From NCBI RefSeq assembly GCF_001305515.1, contig NZ_LJYW01000001.1:3290734-3354733 (forward strand): DNA of 64,000 bases, read 5' to 3'. A program made the position numbers and the translations under genes. The DNA is from Prosthecodimorpha hirschii (GTDB lineage Bacteria > Pseudomonadota > Alphaproteobacteria > Rhizobiales > Ancalomicrobiaceae). Every line of letters begins with the position of its first letter. The stretch's first letter is position 1. This document shows, piece after piece, positions 17,180 to 26,240 of this stretch. The notes under the pieces were generated by a model that was not told the origin of the DNA, searched no databases, and worked only from the letters and a program-made list of their open reading frames with translations.

Positions 17180-18070
17180 GTGAACGAGCAATCGCTGCGG
17201 GATTTGATCGAACGAACCTATCCGCACATGACGCCGCAAATCCAACGGGCCGCCAAATACGTCCTGGCTTCCCCGAAGGAGATTGCGCTCTACCCGATGC
17301 GCACCATTGCGCAGCGCGCCAAGGTCAGTCCGTCAGCACTGGTAAGACTGGCATCTCAACTTGGTCTCGATAGCTACAACGATTTGCGCAACCTGTTTCG
17401 CGAGGAGATCTCGCTCGGCGACGGCCCCTCGCGCTATGCGGCCTCCGCCGGTGACCTGATCGCCGCCCAGGACAAGAGCGAGGTGACCGACCGCGCGCAG
17501 AAGGCGGTGACCAACATGTTGTCGCTCACCACGGAACTGTTCGATCAGAGTTTCATCAAGGCGATCGAAGCCGCGGCGGCGACTATGATGGAATGCCCGA
17601 CGATCCATCTGATCGCGTTCCGAAATAACCATGCTCCGGCGTTCTTCTTCTACTATGTCGTGCGACTGCTCAGGAAAGGCGTCGTCCTCGTCGACAGCTC
17701 CCACGGCATGCTGATCGACGCTCTCGGCGCGATCGAGCCGGGCGACTGCGCTCTCGTGATCACCTACGAGCCCTATGCCAAGGATGCTGTGAACGCGGCG
17801 AACCTGGCACGCGAGGCCGGCGCGAAGATCATCGCCATCACCGACAGCCCGGTCTCACCGGTCGCGCCAGCTGCAACTCATGTGCTCGTGACGCCGCGCC
17901 TCGACGTTTCGTTCTACCAGTCGTCGATTCCCACCATCGCGGTTCTGGAAGCGCTCATCTATTTCATCGTCGCCCGGAGTGGCTCCGACGCCGTAGAACG
18001 GGTTTCCAGGGAATTCGGGCGCCTTGCCTTGCAGGGTGCGTATTGGGACGAGCACCGCAAGACAAGCTGA
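17180..18070 (+). CDS. RpiR/MurR-family transcriptional regulator
   Basis: A 296-residue protein with an N-terminal HTH_6 domain (residues 1-80, QIQRAAKYVLASP and TIAQRAKVSPSALVRLASQL) and a C-terminal SIS domain (about 125-265, with VVLVDSSHGMLIDALGAI and CALVITYEPYAKDAVN). SIS domains of this family bind phosphosugars, but many family members control amino acid or opine catabolism. It starts at GTG 17180 with GGGAG upstream. It is transcribed divergently from the ligase operon and probably regulates it. Confidence 0.9.
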   Translation: MNEQSLRDLIERTYPHMTPQIQRAAKYVLASPKEIALYPMRTIAQRAKVSPSALVRLASQLGLDSYNDLRNLFREEISLGDGPSRYAASAGDLIAAQDKSEVTDRAQKAVTNMLSLTTELFDQSFIKAIEAAAATMMECPTIHLIAFRNNHAPAFFFYYVVRLLRKGVVLVDSSHGMLIDALGAIEPGDCALVITYEPYAKDAVNAANLAREAGAKIIAITDSPVSPVAPAATHVLVTPRLDVSFYQSSIPTIAVLEALIYFIVARSGSDAVERVSREFGRLALQGAYWDEHRKTS

Positions 18071-18233
18071 ACAATCCCACCGGGTCGCGAAAACGGTAAG
18101 ACCTGAAATGCACCACCTTTGTCCGTCCAGTGCAGGCACCCAAAGAGGTCGTCGGTCTTTTCAAGGTGGTCGGCACCCAGGGCGCTATCGTCCCCAAGGG
18201 CGCCGGTCTTTCCGCCAGGAGCCAGGCCCTGGC

Positions 18234-18443
18234 GCCGCCCTCGCTTTCGCCCTGACCTGCGAAGCGGTGTCGGCTCAGATGGCTCCGTCGTCGACCGAAC
18301 TCGCCGCCTATCGTGGGCTCCACGCCGCAGCCGCGCCCGGGTCGCTTGCGGAAATTTCCGATCTCGTCCGATCGAAGCCGGATCTCAATGCCCAAGACGG
18401 CAACGGCCGGACACCACTGCACGTCGCCGCCTTCCAAAGCCGC
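18234..18443 (+). pseudogene. Ankyrin-repeat protein, N-terminal remnant
   Basis: About 70 codons read as the end of a signal peptide (LAFALTCEAVSA) followed by an ankyrin start (TELAAYRGLHAAAAPGSLAE, then DLNAQDGNGRTPLHVAAFQS). The frame has no start codon with a ribosome site. The repeat stops abruptly near 18443, where IS66 transposase sequence begins. It looks like an ankyrin gene cut by the IS66 insertion. Confidence 0.6.
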
Positions 18444-18445
18444 GG

Positions 18446-19191
18446 CCAGGCTGCGGCGGCAGCGAGGAGCAGCACGGGCACGCCGTGCTCTCCGGCTCGA
18501 TCACTTCCTCGCAACGCGGCAGGTGCTTCGGCAACGTCCCGATATTGCGCGACGCCGAGCGGGCTGTCCGCTTCTTCGCCTCGCCTTCGGGCACCGCGTC
18601 GTCGTTCGCCTCCACCGGATCGTCCGAGAGGTCGCCCAGTTCGAGGACGCTCTGCGTCGGATCGATCGTCGCCAGCTTCTCCGACTTGGGGGCCGAAGAT
18701 CATCTGTTTCAAAAGCGCGGAGTGAACGCGAAGCTCGGCGTTCTCGGCTTCCAGCGCGAGCACCATACGGATCCGTTCGTCGATGTCGCGCGGCAGCAAC
18801 GAGGAGTGAAGCGGCATGGGGAACTCTACCAAGAATGGACGATTCAACAAACGAATCCAACGAGATCAGGCCTCTTCACCGTCGTTCGGGCCACCCGCGT
18901 CCAGTCCAGACCCGCCACCAACAGGGCAAACTCTTCGCGCCTCAGCCGCATCGAACCATCCCGGGTCGGCGGCCATACGAAACAGCAGCCCACGGTTCAT
19001 GCCCCACCGTCGGGCCACGTCCGGGATGTTAAGCCCGGTTCCGCGCTCGCCGCCACGATCTCCGCCTTTTCACTCGCCGTCCACGACCGCCGCCTGCTGC
19101 GACCAGTGATCAGCTCGATCCGCCGATAGTCACTGGCTTCATGCATGTCTTGATGCATGGCATCAACGCCGTACTCGTCCATCCGACCCAT
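18446..19191 (-). mobile_element. Deleted and frameshifted IS66-family remnant
   Basis: Parts of all three IS66 genes follow in order on the minus strand. TnpA starts at ATG 19191 (MGRMDEYGVDAMHQDMHE...) and has lost a base near GLTS, which shifts its frame. It joins directly to the end of TnpB (MRLRREEFALLVAGLDWTRV), so most of TnpB is deleted. TnpC then starts at about 18815 (MPLHSSLLPRDIDERIRMVL). A run of five G on the plus strand (18688-18692) appears one base too long and shifts the TnpC frame, after which EANDDAVPEGEAKKR continues to CPCC near 18469. No terminal repeats were resolved. Confidence 0.8.
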
Positions 19192-19219
19192 CTCCTCGAG
19201 AAGCTCGGAGGGAGAATCC

Positions 19220-19378
19220 TCAGCCTGCTGCCTCCGCGATAGATGGGGCGTTCGTCGCGCTCACGTTGACCGTGTGGAGCACCAGTCGCTCGGCCGTGGA
19301 GGCGGCCGCATGGAACGCGACCGGACAGCGGAGCTCGCCGATCTTCAGCACACCCTTCCAACTGGCACGCGGTTTCAC
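19220..19378 (-). pseudogene. Ku protein N-terminal remnant
   Basis: From GTG 19378 the translation KPRASWKGVLKIGELRCPVA, then STAERLVLHTVN, follows the start of bacterial Ku, the end-binding protein of non-homologous end joining (typical form APRAxWKGxLKI...CPVALY...SERIxFHxxN). Homology ends after about 40 residues, next to the IS66 remnant. The core and C-terminus are absent, so this copy is dead. Confidence 0.6.
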
Positions 19379-19811
19379 GGCAACACCCCATCGCTTCCCG
19401 ATCGGAACTCCATCCCTGGAACGGCCGATTCGTTCCGCCATCGGAGCGCCAAAGAGCCGGGAAGGCGGCAGCCCTGCCACCGGGCACCATCGCCATCCCA
19501 TGACTGCACGGATTCCCGCCGACGGATTCCAGTTCAGAACGAGGACATCCCAGGGGCAAGGTTAGAGGCGGCCGGGCCCAAATCATCGCTGCCCGCTGGG
19601 AACGGCGAGTAATCCGCCTAAAGCGGATTTTCCCTGTTCAGGTCCGCCTTGCGCTCCCGCCAATAAAATTTTCCATTTTCCGCGCAAGGCCTCCCATTCG
19701 CTTTGAGGCCAACCTCTATGGAGAATTGACAAGCTCTGGCACAGTGTCGTGGGAGGAGCGGGCTCGGGGCGGAGCCGTGCGCCCGGGGCGACGGGGCGGA
19801 GACACGGGGAC
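19379..19811. other. Non-coding stretch before the metacaspase gene
   Basis: No supported gene. It holds a terminator-like hairpin at 19612-19631 and, further on, CCTTGCGC and GCGCAAGG as perfect inverted arms around an A/T-rich centre (about 19647-19690). The latter could be an element end or a regulatory structure. Confidence 0.5.
19612..19631 (+). terminator. Terminator-like hairpin
   Basis: ATCCGC, a five-base loop CTAAA, GCGGAT, then TTT(T). The stem is short (6 bp). It does not end any intact gene, so it may be a relic. Confidence 0.3.
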
Positions 19812-22800
19812 ATGAGCGGTTTGCGCGAGACCATCGGATTGCGGCCCGCCGCCGCCATCGCCCGAAGCATCCGGACCGCCTGCATCCTGACCATGGCGTT
19901 CCTGGCGGCGTGGGCCCATGCTGCGTCGGCGACGCCCGTCGCCAAGCTCGACGGCGGCGGCTTTGCGCCGTTCCTCGGGGCCTCGCAGCCTTGGCCGAAG
20001 ATGGAACTCGAGGCTCGCGGTGCAGCCCGCCTGCTGCCCAATCAAGGACACGGATACCCCGTCGCCCATGCGGCGATGACCGCGGACGGATCGCTCGCCG
20101 CCAGTCTTTCGGGCGACCGCGAGGTCAAGATCTGGGATGTCGCCAGCGGGCGGCTGATCGACACGCTTCTGACCGACAATGCCGACGACACGTTGTCGGT
20201 GGTTGCCTTCACGCCGGACGGCGAAACCGTGCTGGCGGGCAACAATCGCGGTGAACTCATTGTCTGGGACCGCCTGCTCGGCGTCCAGCTCGACCGCCGC
20301 GCCTTGCAGGACGGCGAAATCACCGATGTTTCAGTCGCCCGCGACGGGCGACACTGGGTCACCGCCGCGAGGCAGCCGGCCGGGCAGACATCCGAGCGTC
20401 GCACCTTGCACATCTTCCGCTTCGAGGATGGCGTCGAGATCGACCACACGCTGCCAACGGGCGATTACATCTCCGCCCGCTTTCTGGGGGACGGAAAGCA
20501 TATCCTTACCGTCGCGGCCGAGGGCTTTCATGCATCGATCCGCATCGTGACGGTCGAGGGAGCTGCCGGTCCGAGCTGGAATGTCTCGGACTTCTCGAGC
20601 TGGGACAAGGGCCGCCTTGCCATTTCGCGCGACGGGCGCAAGGCGGCAATCATTATCAGGCGCGCGGCCGTCATCCTGGACCTCGCCAGCGGCGCAGCGC
20701 GGACGACCCCGGAGGAGACGGACCCCATCGACACCGTCGATTTCGCTCCAGACGGCGCATCCCTGACCGGCGTCACCGCGACCGGCGCGGTGGTGCGGTG
20801 GAAAACCGAGACCGGTGCGTTGATCTCCCGGAACAAGCCGGCCGCCTATGCCGGCAGGACCTATCCGGTCGCGAACTACGGGTTCCGTCCCGACGGCAAG
20901 GCCTTCCTGGCGCGCTGCGCGGACGGCCGCCTGCGGCTCGTCGACTCTGCCGTCGGCAAGCCGATGCAGACCTTCGGCGAGGAGGTGACCGCAATCAACT
21001 CCATCGCCTGGATCGGCAAGGGGCCAACCCTCGTCACCGGCGGCGGGACCGCTGATATCTGGAACGCGGAGACGGGCGCGCGCCTGCGCCGCCTTTCGAC
21101 CGGCAACGACAGCGTCATCGTCGCCCTGCCCGACAAGGGCGGGACGCGGGTTTCGGTCGGCTATCGCGGGCTCGGCTTCAAGTCCTTCCTGCTCGACGGC
21201 GATAAGGCCCTGACCGGTTACGTAGGCACGCTGGAACCGTTGACGCCCCAGGAGGAACGCGATCCGATCTCGAAAGCGCTTGCGCAGTCCACCCGCCGGC
21301 TCCTGTCTCAGAACTTCAATTTCGCTGGCTCCGACAACGGCCTCCTGGCGGCTGGCGCGCGCAGCGACGGCATCGTCGACATGGCCAAGGGCACGCTCCT
21401 GCGCAAGGTGAAGCGAACCGATGTGCAGACCGCTCTCGCCTTCGCGCCCGACGGCCGGCGCTTGGCCATGGGCAGCCTGGAGACTTCCAAGATAGATCTC
21501 CTCGATGTCGTCAGCGGGGCTGTCGAAGGCAGTTTCGAGGGCCACAGCTGGGCGATCCGAGGGCTCGCCTTCTCGGCGGACGGCAAGATGCTGGCGAGCG
21601 CAAGCGGCGACCGGACGGTCCGCACCTGGGATGTTGCTAGCCGCAAGCCGTTACAGGCGATGAAGGGTCACATCGGCGTGGTGCGGGCGGTGGCCTTCAG
21701 CGCGGACGGAACCCGCCTCGTCTCGGGCGACAGTTATGGCAATGTCATGCTTTGGTCGGTCGCCGACGGCAAGGCACTGGCGACCGGCCGCGGACACGAG
21801 GGTCAGGTGCAGGCGGTCGCGGTGGCGCCGGACGGATGCAATTTCGCCTCTGTCTCCGTCGACGGCACCGTGCGCCTTTGGTCGGCGGCCAACGGGGAAT
21901 TGTTGGCAACCCTGATCGCGACCCGGGACGGCGGCTGGCTGGCCATGACGCCGGAGGGCTTCTTCACCGGATCTGGCGGAAGCGGCCGGATTCTCAGCAT
22001 CGTCCAGGGCGACAAGGTGGTGGGCATCGACCAGGTCTATGACCAACTCTACCGGCCCGATCTGGTCCGCGAGAAGCTCGCCGGCGATCCGAACGGGATC
22101 GTCAGGCAGGCGGCCGCGCGCATCAGCCTCGACAAGACCCTTGCCTCCGGCGAGCCGCCTGAGGTCGCTTTTGGATCCGCTCCGGCCAAGGTCTCGGCCG
22201 AGAGGGTGAGCCTGACCGCCGCGATCACCGACCGGGGCGGCGGCATTGGACGCATTGAATGGCGCGTCAACGGCATCACGCTCGGGCTCACCGAGCGCGG
22301 GATCGGGCGAACCGACGCGAGCGGTGCCGGCTCCGCGCCGGGCGCGCCCGTGCGCAAGGTTTCGCAGGAGGTCACCCTCGCGGCGGGGCCAAACCGCATC
22401 GAGGTCGTCGCTTACAACGACGGCAACGTGATCGCCTCGGTGCCGGCGGCGATCACCATCGCCCGCGACGCGCCAGCACCCAAGGGCGGCGGCCGGCTCT
22501 TCGTGCTCGCGATTGGCGTGAACGACTATTTCGACAGCCGCTTCACCCTCGCCTTTGCGGTTCCGGATGCCCGGGCGATGGCGGACGGGCTTGTCCGGGC
22601 CGGCGGGCTGCATGCCGCGGTGGAAACCCGACTGGTGCTCGACCGAGAGGTCTCGGTCGAGGGTCTCGACGCCGCCTTCGCCGATCTCAGTGGCCGGATG
22701 CGGCCGGAAGACACCTTCGTCCTGTTCGTTGCCGGCCACGGCAAGACCGTGGATGGCCGCTACTACTATCTCCCACGTGATTTCCGCTATCGCGACGAGA

Positions 22801-23519
22801 ACTCGTTTATCACCTCCGGCATTGGCCAGGACCGGTTCCAAGCCTGGCTCGCCCACATCCCGGCGCAGCGCAGCGTGCTTCTGTTCGATACCTGTGAGAG
22901 CGGCTCACTTACCGGGGAGCGGGTCGCCATGCGCGGAATCGAACGGGCTGTCGCTATGGAGAAGATGACTGCCGCCATGGGGCGTACCACCATCGCCGCC
23001 GCCAGCGACGACAAGCCGGCCCTGGAAGGCTATCGCGGCCACGGGGTCTTCACCTACGCCCTGCTCCAGGGCCTCGGCGCCGCAGATGGCAACCAGGACG
23101 GCAAGGTCGACGTGTTGGAGCTGATCCGCTATCTCGACGAGGCAGTGCCTGCGCTGTCCGACAAGGCCTTCAAGTTCCGCCAAGTTCCGCAGGCGAAGTT
23201 CTCCGGAAACAACTTCGCGCTCGCAACTGCCACCACCGTCGTCCCGGACGGCGCCGCTACAGGACCCGATCCAGCTAGACCAGGTTCAGGCGACACGTCC
23301 ACCCCTGCGCTTACTTCCGCGACCGAGGAAAGGCCAACTCATGTCATTCTCGGACGGGCGGAGGTCTTGGCCGCCGCCGGCACGGGCGCCATTGTCACCA
23401 CATTGCAACCCGGCTCGCTGGTCACGGTCGTGCGTAGCGAAAAAGGCTGGACGCTTGTTTCCCGGAACGGCAAAAGGCTCGGCCATGTTCGCGATGGACT
23501 TCTCGCCCGAACCCAATAG
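19812..23519 (+). CDS. Secreted WD40-metacaspase (peptidase C14)
   Basis: A protein of 1235 residues. A Sec-type signal peptide (RTACILTMAFLAAWAHAASA) starts it. WD40 repeats fill about residues 75-710; the last three are clear (GHSWAIRGLAFSADG, GHIGVVRAVAFSADG, GHEGQVQAVAVAPDG). An Ig-like or linker part follows to about 890. The caspase-fold domain covers about 893-1135, with His976 in VAGHGKT and Cys1028 in FDTCESGS, the complete dyad. About 1178-1233 is SH3b-like (PGSLVTVVRSEKGWTLVSRN). It should act in the periplasm or outside, with WD40 as sensor or scaffold. ATG 19812 places the signal peptide properly; GTG 19749 would add 21 residues. Substrates unknown. It is the only intact gene in a region of debris. 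Confidence 0.88.
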   Translation: MSGLRETIGLRPAAAIARSIRTACILTMAFLAAWAHAASATPVAKLDGGGFAPFLGASQPWPKMELEARGAARLLPNQGHGYPVAHAAMTADGSLAASLSGDREVKIWDVASGRLIDTLLTDNADDTLSVVAFTPDGETVLAGNNRGELIVWDRLLGVQLDRRALQDGEITDVSVARDGRHWVTAARQPAGQTSERRTLHIFRFEDGVEIDHTLPTGDYISARFLGDGKHILTVAAEGFHASIRIVTVEGAAGPSWNVSDFSSWDKGRLAISRDGRKAAIIIRRAAVILDLASGAARTTPEETDPIDTVDFAPDGASLTGVTATGAVVRWKTETGALISRNKPAAYAGRTYPVANYGFRPDGKAFLARCADGRLRLVDSAVGKPMQTFGEEVTAINSIAWIGKGPTLVTGGGTADIWNAETGARLRRLSTGNDSVIVALPDKGGTRVSVGYRGLGFKSFLLDGDKALTGYVGTLEPLTPQEERDPISKALAQSTRRLLSQNFNFAGSDNGLLAAGARSDGIVDMAKGTLLRKVKRTDVQTALAFAPDGRRLAMGSLETSKIDLLDVVSGAVEGSFEGHSWAIRGLAFSADGKMLASASGDRTVRTWDVASRKPLQAMKGHIGVVRAVAFSADGTRLVSGDSYGNVMLWSVADGKALATGRGHEGQVQAVAVAPDGCNFASVSVDGTVRLWSAANGELLATLIATRDGGWLAMTPEGFFTGSGGSGRILSIVQGDKVVGIDQVYDQLYRPDLVREKLAGDPNGIVRQAAARISLDKTLASGEPPEVAFGSAPAKVSAERVSLTAAITDRGGGIGRIEWRVNGITLGLTERGIGRTDASGAGSAPGAPVRKVSQEVTLAAGPNRIEVVAYNDGNVIASVPAAITIARDAPAPKGGGRLFVLAIGVNDYFDSRFTLAFAVPDARAMADGLVRAGGLHAAVETRLVLDREVSVEGLDAAFADLSGRMRPEDTFVLFVAGHGKTVDGRYYYLPRDFRYRDENSFITSGIGQDRFQAWLAHIPAQRSVLLFDTCESGSLTGERVAMRGIERAVAMEKMTAAMGRTTIAAASDDKPALEGYRGHGVFTYALLQGLGAADGNQDGKVDVLELIRYLDEAVPALSDKAFKFRQVPQAKFSGNNFALATATTVVPDGAATGPDPARPGSGDTSTPALTSATEERPTHVILGRAEVLAAAGTGAIVTTLQPGSLVTVVRSEKGWTLVSRNGKRLGHVRDGLLARTQ

Positions 23520-23671
23520 AGCCGCATTCATTTATACTCGTAGGTTCAGCCGACGGCGCTACCCTGATCGAGACCTGCACGCTCAGCGGCGTCGATCCGC
23601 TCGCCTACCGCTCCACCACCATCACCTGAATCGTCACTGGCCACTGCAATAATCGCCTCGACAACTGGATA

Positions 23672-23985
23672 CCGTGGACACATCAGCCCATGGCCGACAA
23701 TATAGGGTGAAAACGAATTTTGAGTACAATTCATCGTATCTCAGGGCGATACGTCAGGAGTTCTCGAGCTTGTTGATGCAGCACTCGATGCATTTCTTGG
23801 GGGCATGCATGTGGCCGTCGATCGTCATCTGGATCCTGCCGCTCGCTCGGGTTGGGATGACCGGACTAATAGACCGGCCCGCATCGTCTCTCGCAGTTGA
23901 ACGCAGTCGTAGCCACGATCGGCAATGACGACCCTCGGCTTGAGGTAGGCAGCCTCTGTCGCACACGTTGTCGCGAGCGGCCGAG
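23672..23985 (-). pseudogene. IS5-family transposase C-terminal remnant
   Basis: The minus strand reads KPRVVIADRGYDCVQLRETM, then in another frame PVIPTRASGRIQM, CINKLENS, a TGA, and RIALRYDELYSKFVFTL. This is the end of an IS5-type DDE transposase (ADKGYD..., PVIP.R..., NRLK.FRRIATRYDK). One frameshift and one in-frame stop show that it is dead. Confidence 0.7.
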
Positions 23986-23989
23986 ACCC

Positions 23990-24370
23990 TGTCTCGGTAT
24001 GCGGGAACGTCGCGCAGGGCCTGAAGGTGACGGCCCTCGCCACCGGCCTGCAGCCCCCACGCTTGATCTATCCATTGCCGAATGGCGACATGCTCGTCGC
24101 CGAAACGCGGGGTCCCGAGACATCGCCCCCCTCCGGCCGAAGGACCTCGTCATAGGTCTGGTTCGCAGGATCTCCACCGGCGCGGGCTCCGGCGACGGCC
24201 CCGGAAACCGCATCACTTTGGTGCGCAACGCCAATGGCGATGGCAAGCCGGAGACGTAAACCGTCTTCCTCAACCACCTAAACACGCCATTTGGCATGGC
24301 GATGGTCGGCGGCTACCTCTACGTCGCCAACGCCGATGCGATCAGGCGCTTCCCGGCACAGGCAAAACGC
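23990..24370 (+). pseudogene. PQQ-dependent sugar (sorbosone-type) dehydrogenase remnant
   Basis: In one frame: [20 protein letters not shown] followed by [15 protein letters not shown]. In a second frame: NRITLVRNANGDGKPET, a TAA at 24257-24259, then [20 protein letters not shown] and [14 protein letters not shown]. This is the beta-propeller start of L-sorbosone dehydrogenase-like proteins. At least one frameshift and one stop are present, and the rest of the gene is missing. Confidence 0.65.
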
Positions 24371-24669
24371 AATTCGGTAACGCGCTCGGCACCACCACGG
24401 TCCCCTCGCCGATGATGTTCAACAGGATCGCGGTAGTCCAACCACCATTCTGGGAGCCGTAGTCGATGCCGGCGAGCATGATGAGGGCGCCCATCGGGTC
24501 GATGCGGAACGTGATCGGCAGGAGCATTGCGATCGTTGCGACCGGTCCGACGCCCGGAAGCACCCCGATCAGCGTGCCGACAAAGCAACCGATGAAGCAG
24601 AAAGCCAGATTTGTCCCAGGTGAGGGCGACCGAAAGCCCAAGTTGCAGGTTGGCGATCAGGTCCGCCAT
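24342..24669 (-). pseudogene. TctA-family tripartite tricarboxylate transporter remnant
   Basis: ATG 24669 starts MADLIANLQLGLSVALTW; after a frameshift near 24615 it continues NLAFCFIGCFVGTLIGVLPG, then GPVATIAMLLPITFRIDPMG. This is the first membrane region of TctA. The next conserved motif, normally YYGSQYGGSTTAIL, has decayed to DYGSQNGGWTTAIL and homology soon ends. Just upstream, about 24680-24760, degenerate codons resemble the end of TctB. Confidence 0.7.
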
Positions 24670-25734
24670 CGGGGCCTCAGGACCCGAAAGACCATGGCCG
24701 CGTTCGGGACGCATGGAATCGGGCGTCTGTGAACGGGAGCGCGCAGAAGAGCCGTTGCAGTACCGCCGTCGTCGGCAGTTCGCGCGGCCATACGGTCAGT
24801 CCGGCCAAGCCGCCCACGGGGACCGACCGGCGGTCCGACATTCGTCAGTCTGTGCATATGGGCCGACATGGCGGAGACGAGGATCGCCGCCTTCGAGGAA
24901 AAATCGACACCGGCATCGTTGATACCGAACTGCTCCGCGGTGGATGCAGGCGCGCCACTGCGACCGACGCGGACGGTCAGGCAGGAAGGCTAACACGGTG
25001 CAGCCGGGCACTGTACGAATGGGTCGGACGGATCGGATCGCAAGAGGGTCATTGGCTCGGTCACGGGCGATGTCGCCTTCATCAGGCCGACGGGTTCGGG
25101 CCTGATGCCCTGCAAGGCGATGACGTCGGTGGCGCCGCTTGCGCCGGACCGCGGCGGCGACCGCGAGGAACTCCGCCGCAACGCGCCCCCGCAGCGAAGG
25201 TCTCTGTCCCTGCGACCAACCTCGAATGCAGCAGACCGGAGAAGGTTGGATCTGCGGTCCTCTCCCTCCGCCAGCCGCTTCGAGACCTGTTGCTCTCAGC
25301 GATGCGTCCGTCTGGAAAATATCGGTACCTTCCAACGGATATGATCGATCGCCGTGAACCGGCGGCCTCGCGGAAGCGGACGCGTTTCTCCGCCGGAGCC
25401 CGAAAGTCTCCGGGCCAGCGTACCCCGCAACTTCAGTACACAGCTCCCGTATTGGCGGAAGTCGGCCGTTCTTGATGACGGCTCGCTCTGTGCCCATTCA
25501 AGGCTGCGATCGGCTTTCGAACGGCGTTCGGACCCAGCCTGAAGGGAGGCGGGCCCCGTTCGGCGGACAGGTTGGCGTGACGCTGGTCGGTCTCGCCCAC
25601 GCGCGCCGGCTCGCAGGGTGCTGAAGGAAGGCGCGTCGGAACGCGATCGGACGCGGGCCGTTTCAACGCTGTCATACGAGGGGGCCTGTCCCGGGGATCC
25701 GGACTTTCCAGGGGTTTGGCCATCGCACGGGATC
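24670..25734. other. About 1 kb of unassignable sequence
   Basis: Several overlapping open frames exist on both strands but none shows a family motif, ribosome site or steady codon use. The position between TctA and IS3 orfA remnants suggests decayed coding DNA. Confidence 0.5.
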
Positions 25735-25752
25735 CCCCGGACAAGTCCGGGG
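25735..25752. repeat. REP-like GC hairpin
   Basis: CCCCGGAC-AA-GTCCGGGG is a perfect 8-bp stem with a two-base loop, set in GATCCCCCGGACAAGTCCGG. Such palindromes are common interspersed repeats in alphaproteobacteria. Only one clear copy was seen in this window. Confidence 0.5.
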
Positions 25753-25785
25753 AGGACGGAATGCAGGGTTCGGAATGATTGTCCG

Positions 25786-25990
25786 CAGCCGCCTCGGCGG
25801 TCTCCGCCTTGCCGGAGACCACGCCGGACATGCCCCCGATCGCCTGCGTCTTTCCGGTATTGATCGTCGTTTGGCACACGCCGTGCCGGGCCGCCAGTTG
25901 CGCGACCGTCTGCTCTCCACGGATCGCGTCCGGCGCGACCTTCGCCGTGAACCCCGCAGCGGACCGCTTCCCCGTCCCCGTCCCCGTCAT
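25786..25990 (-). pseudogene. IS3-family OrfA remnant
   Basis: From ATG 25990 the translation holds FTAKVAPDAIRGEQTVAQLA, then ARHGVCQTTINTGKTQAIGG and MSGVVSGKAETAEAA. This follows the OrfA pattern FKAKVALEAIRGE...LAAKHGV...WKKQAIEGMSGVFSGKAE. The leucine-zipper part and orfB are missing. It differs from the orfA at 6641-6952. Confidence 0.7.
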
Positions 25991-26240
25991 CGGGCTCGTC
26001 CTCGCCTCAGGGCGAACCGAGCCTGGCTGCTCGTCGGGCTTCGGGAACGACCTCCGTTTCCGGGGTCCCATCACCCGTGACCCCCGGCGCCACCCTCGGC
26101 CCGGGATCACCAGACCTCGATCTATGATCTAATTTGCGCAACTTATTCGCGGCCGCTTTGCGCTTTTGTTTCCATTTCCGAGCTGCCTTAATGCCGAGGA
26201 CCGCCGGTTTCGCCTCGACCGGCCGAGCGAGAAATCCCTC
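25991..26240. other. Boundary between debris and clean operons
   Basis: No gene is supported. A short A/T-rich patch at about 26120-26170 precedes the TPP enzyme gene and probably holds its promoter, but no convincing -35/-10 pair was found. Confidence 0.4.

Noticed and set aside
18119-19129. A plus-strand frame of 336 codons across the ankyrin/IS66 zone
   Set aside because: It crosses IS66 remnants on the other strand and shows no own homology beyond the ankyrin piece, which lies in another frame.
24729-25475. A 248-codon plus-strand frame in the debris zone
   Set aside because: Arg/Gly-rich without motifs, between remnants of other genes; not supportable as a gene.
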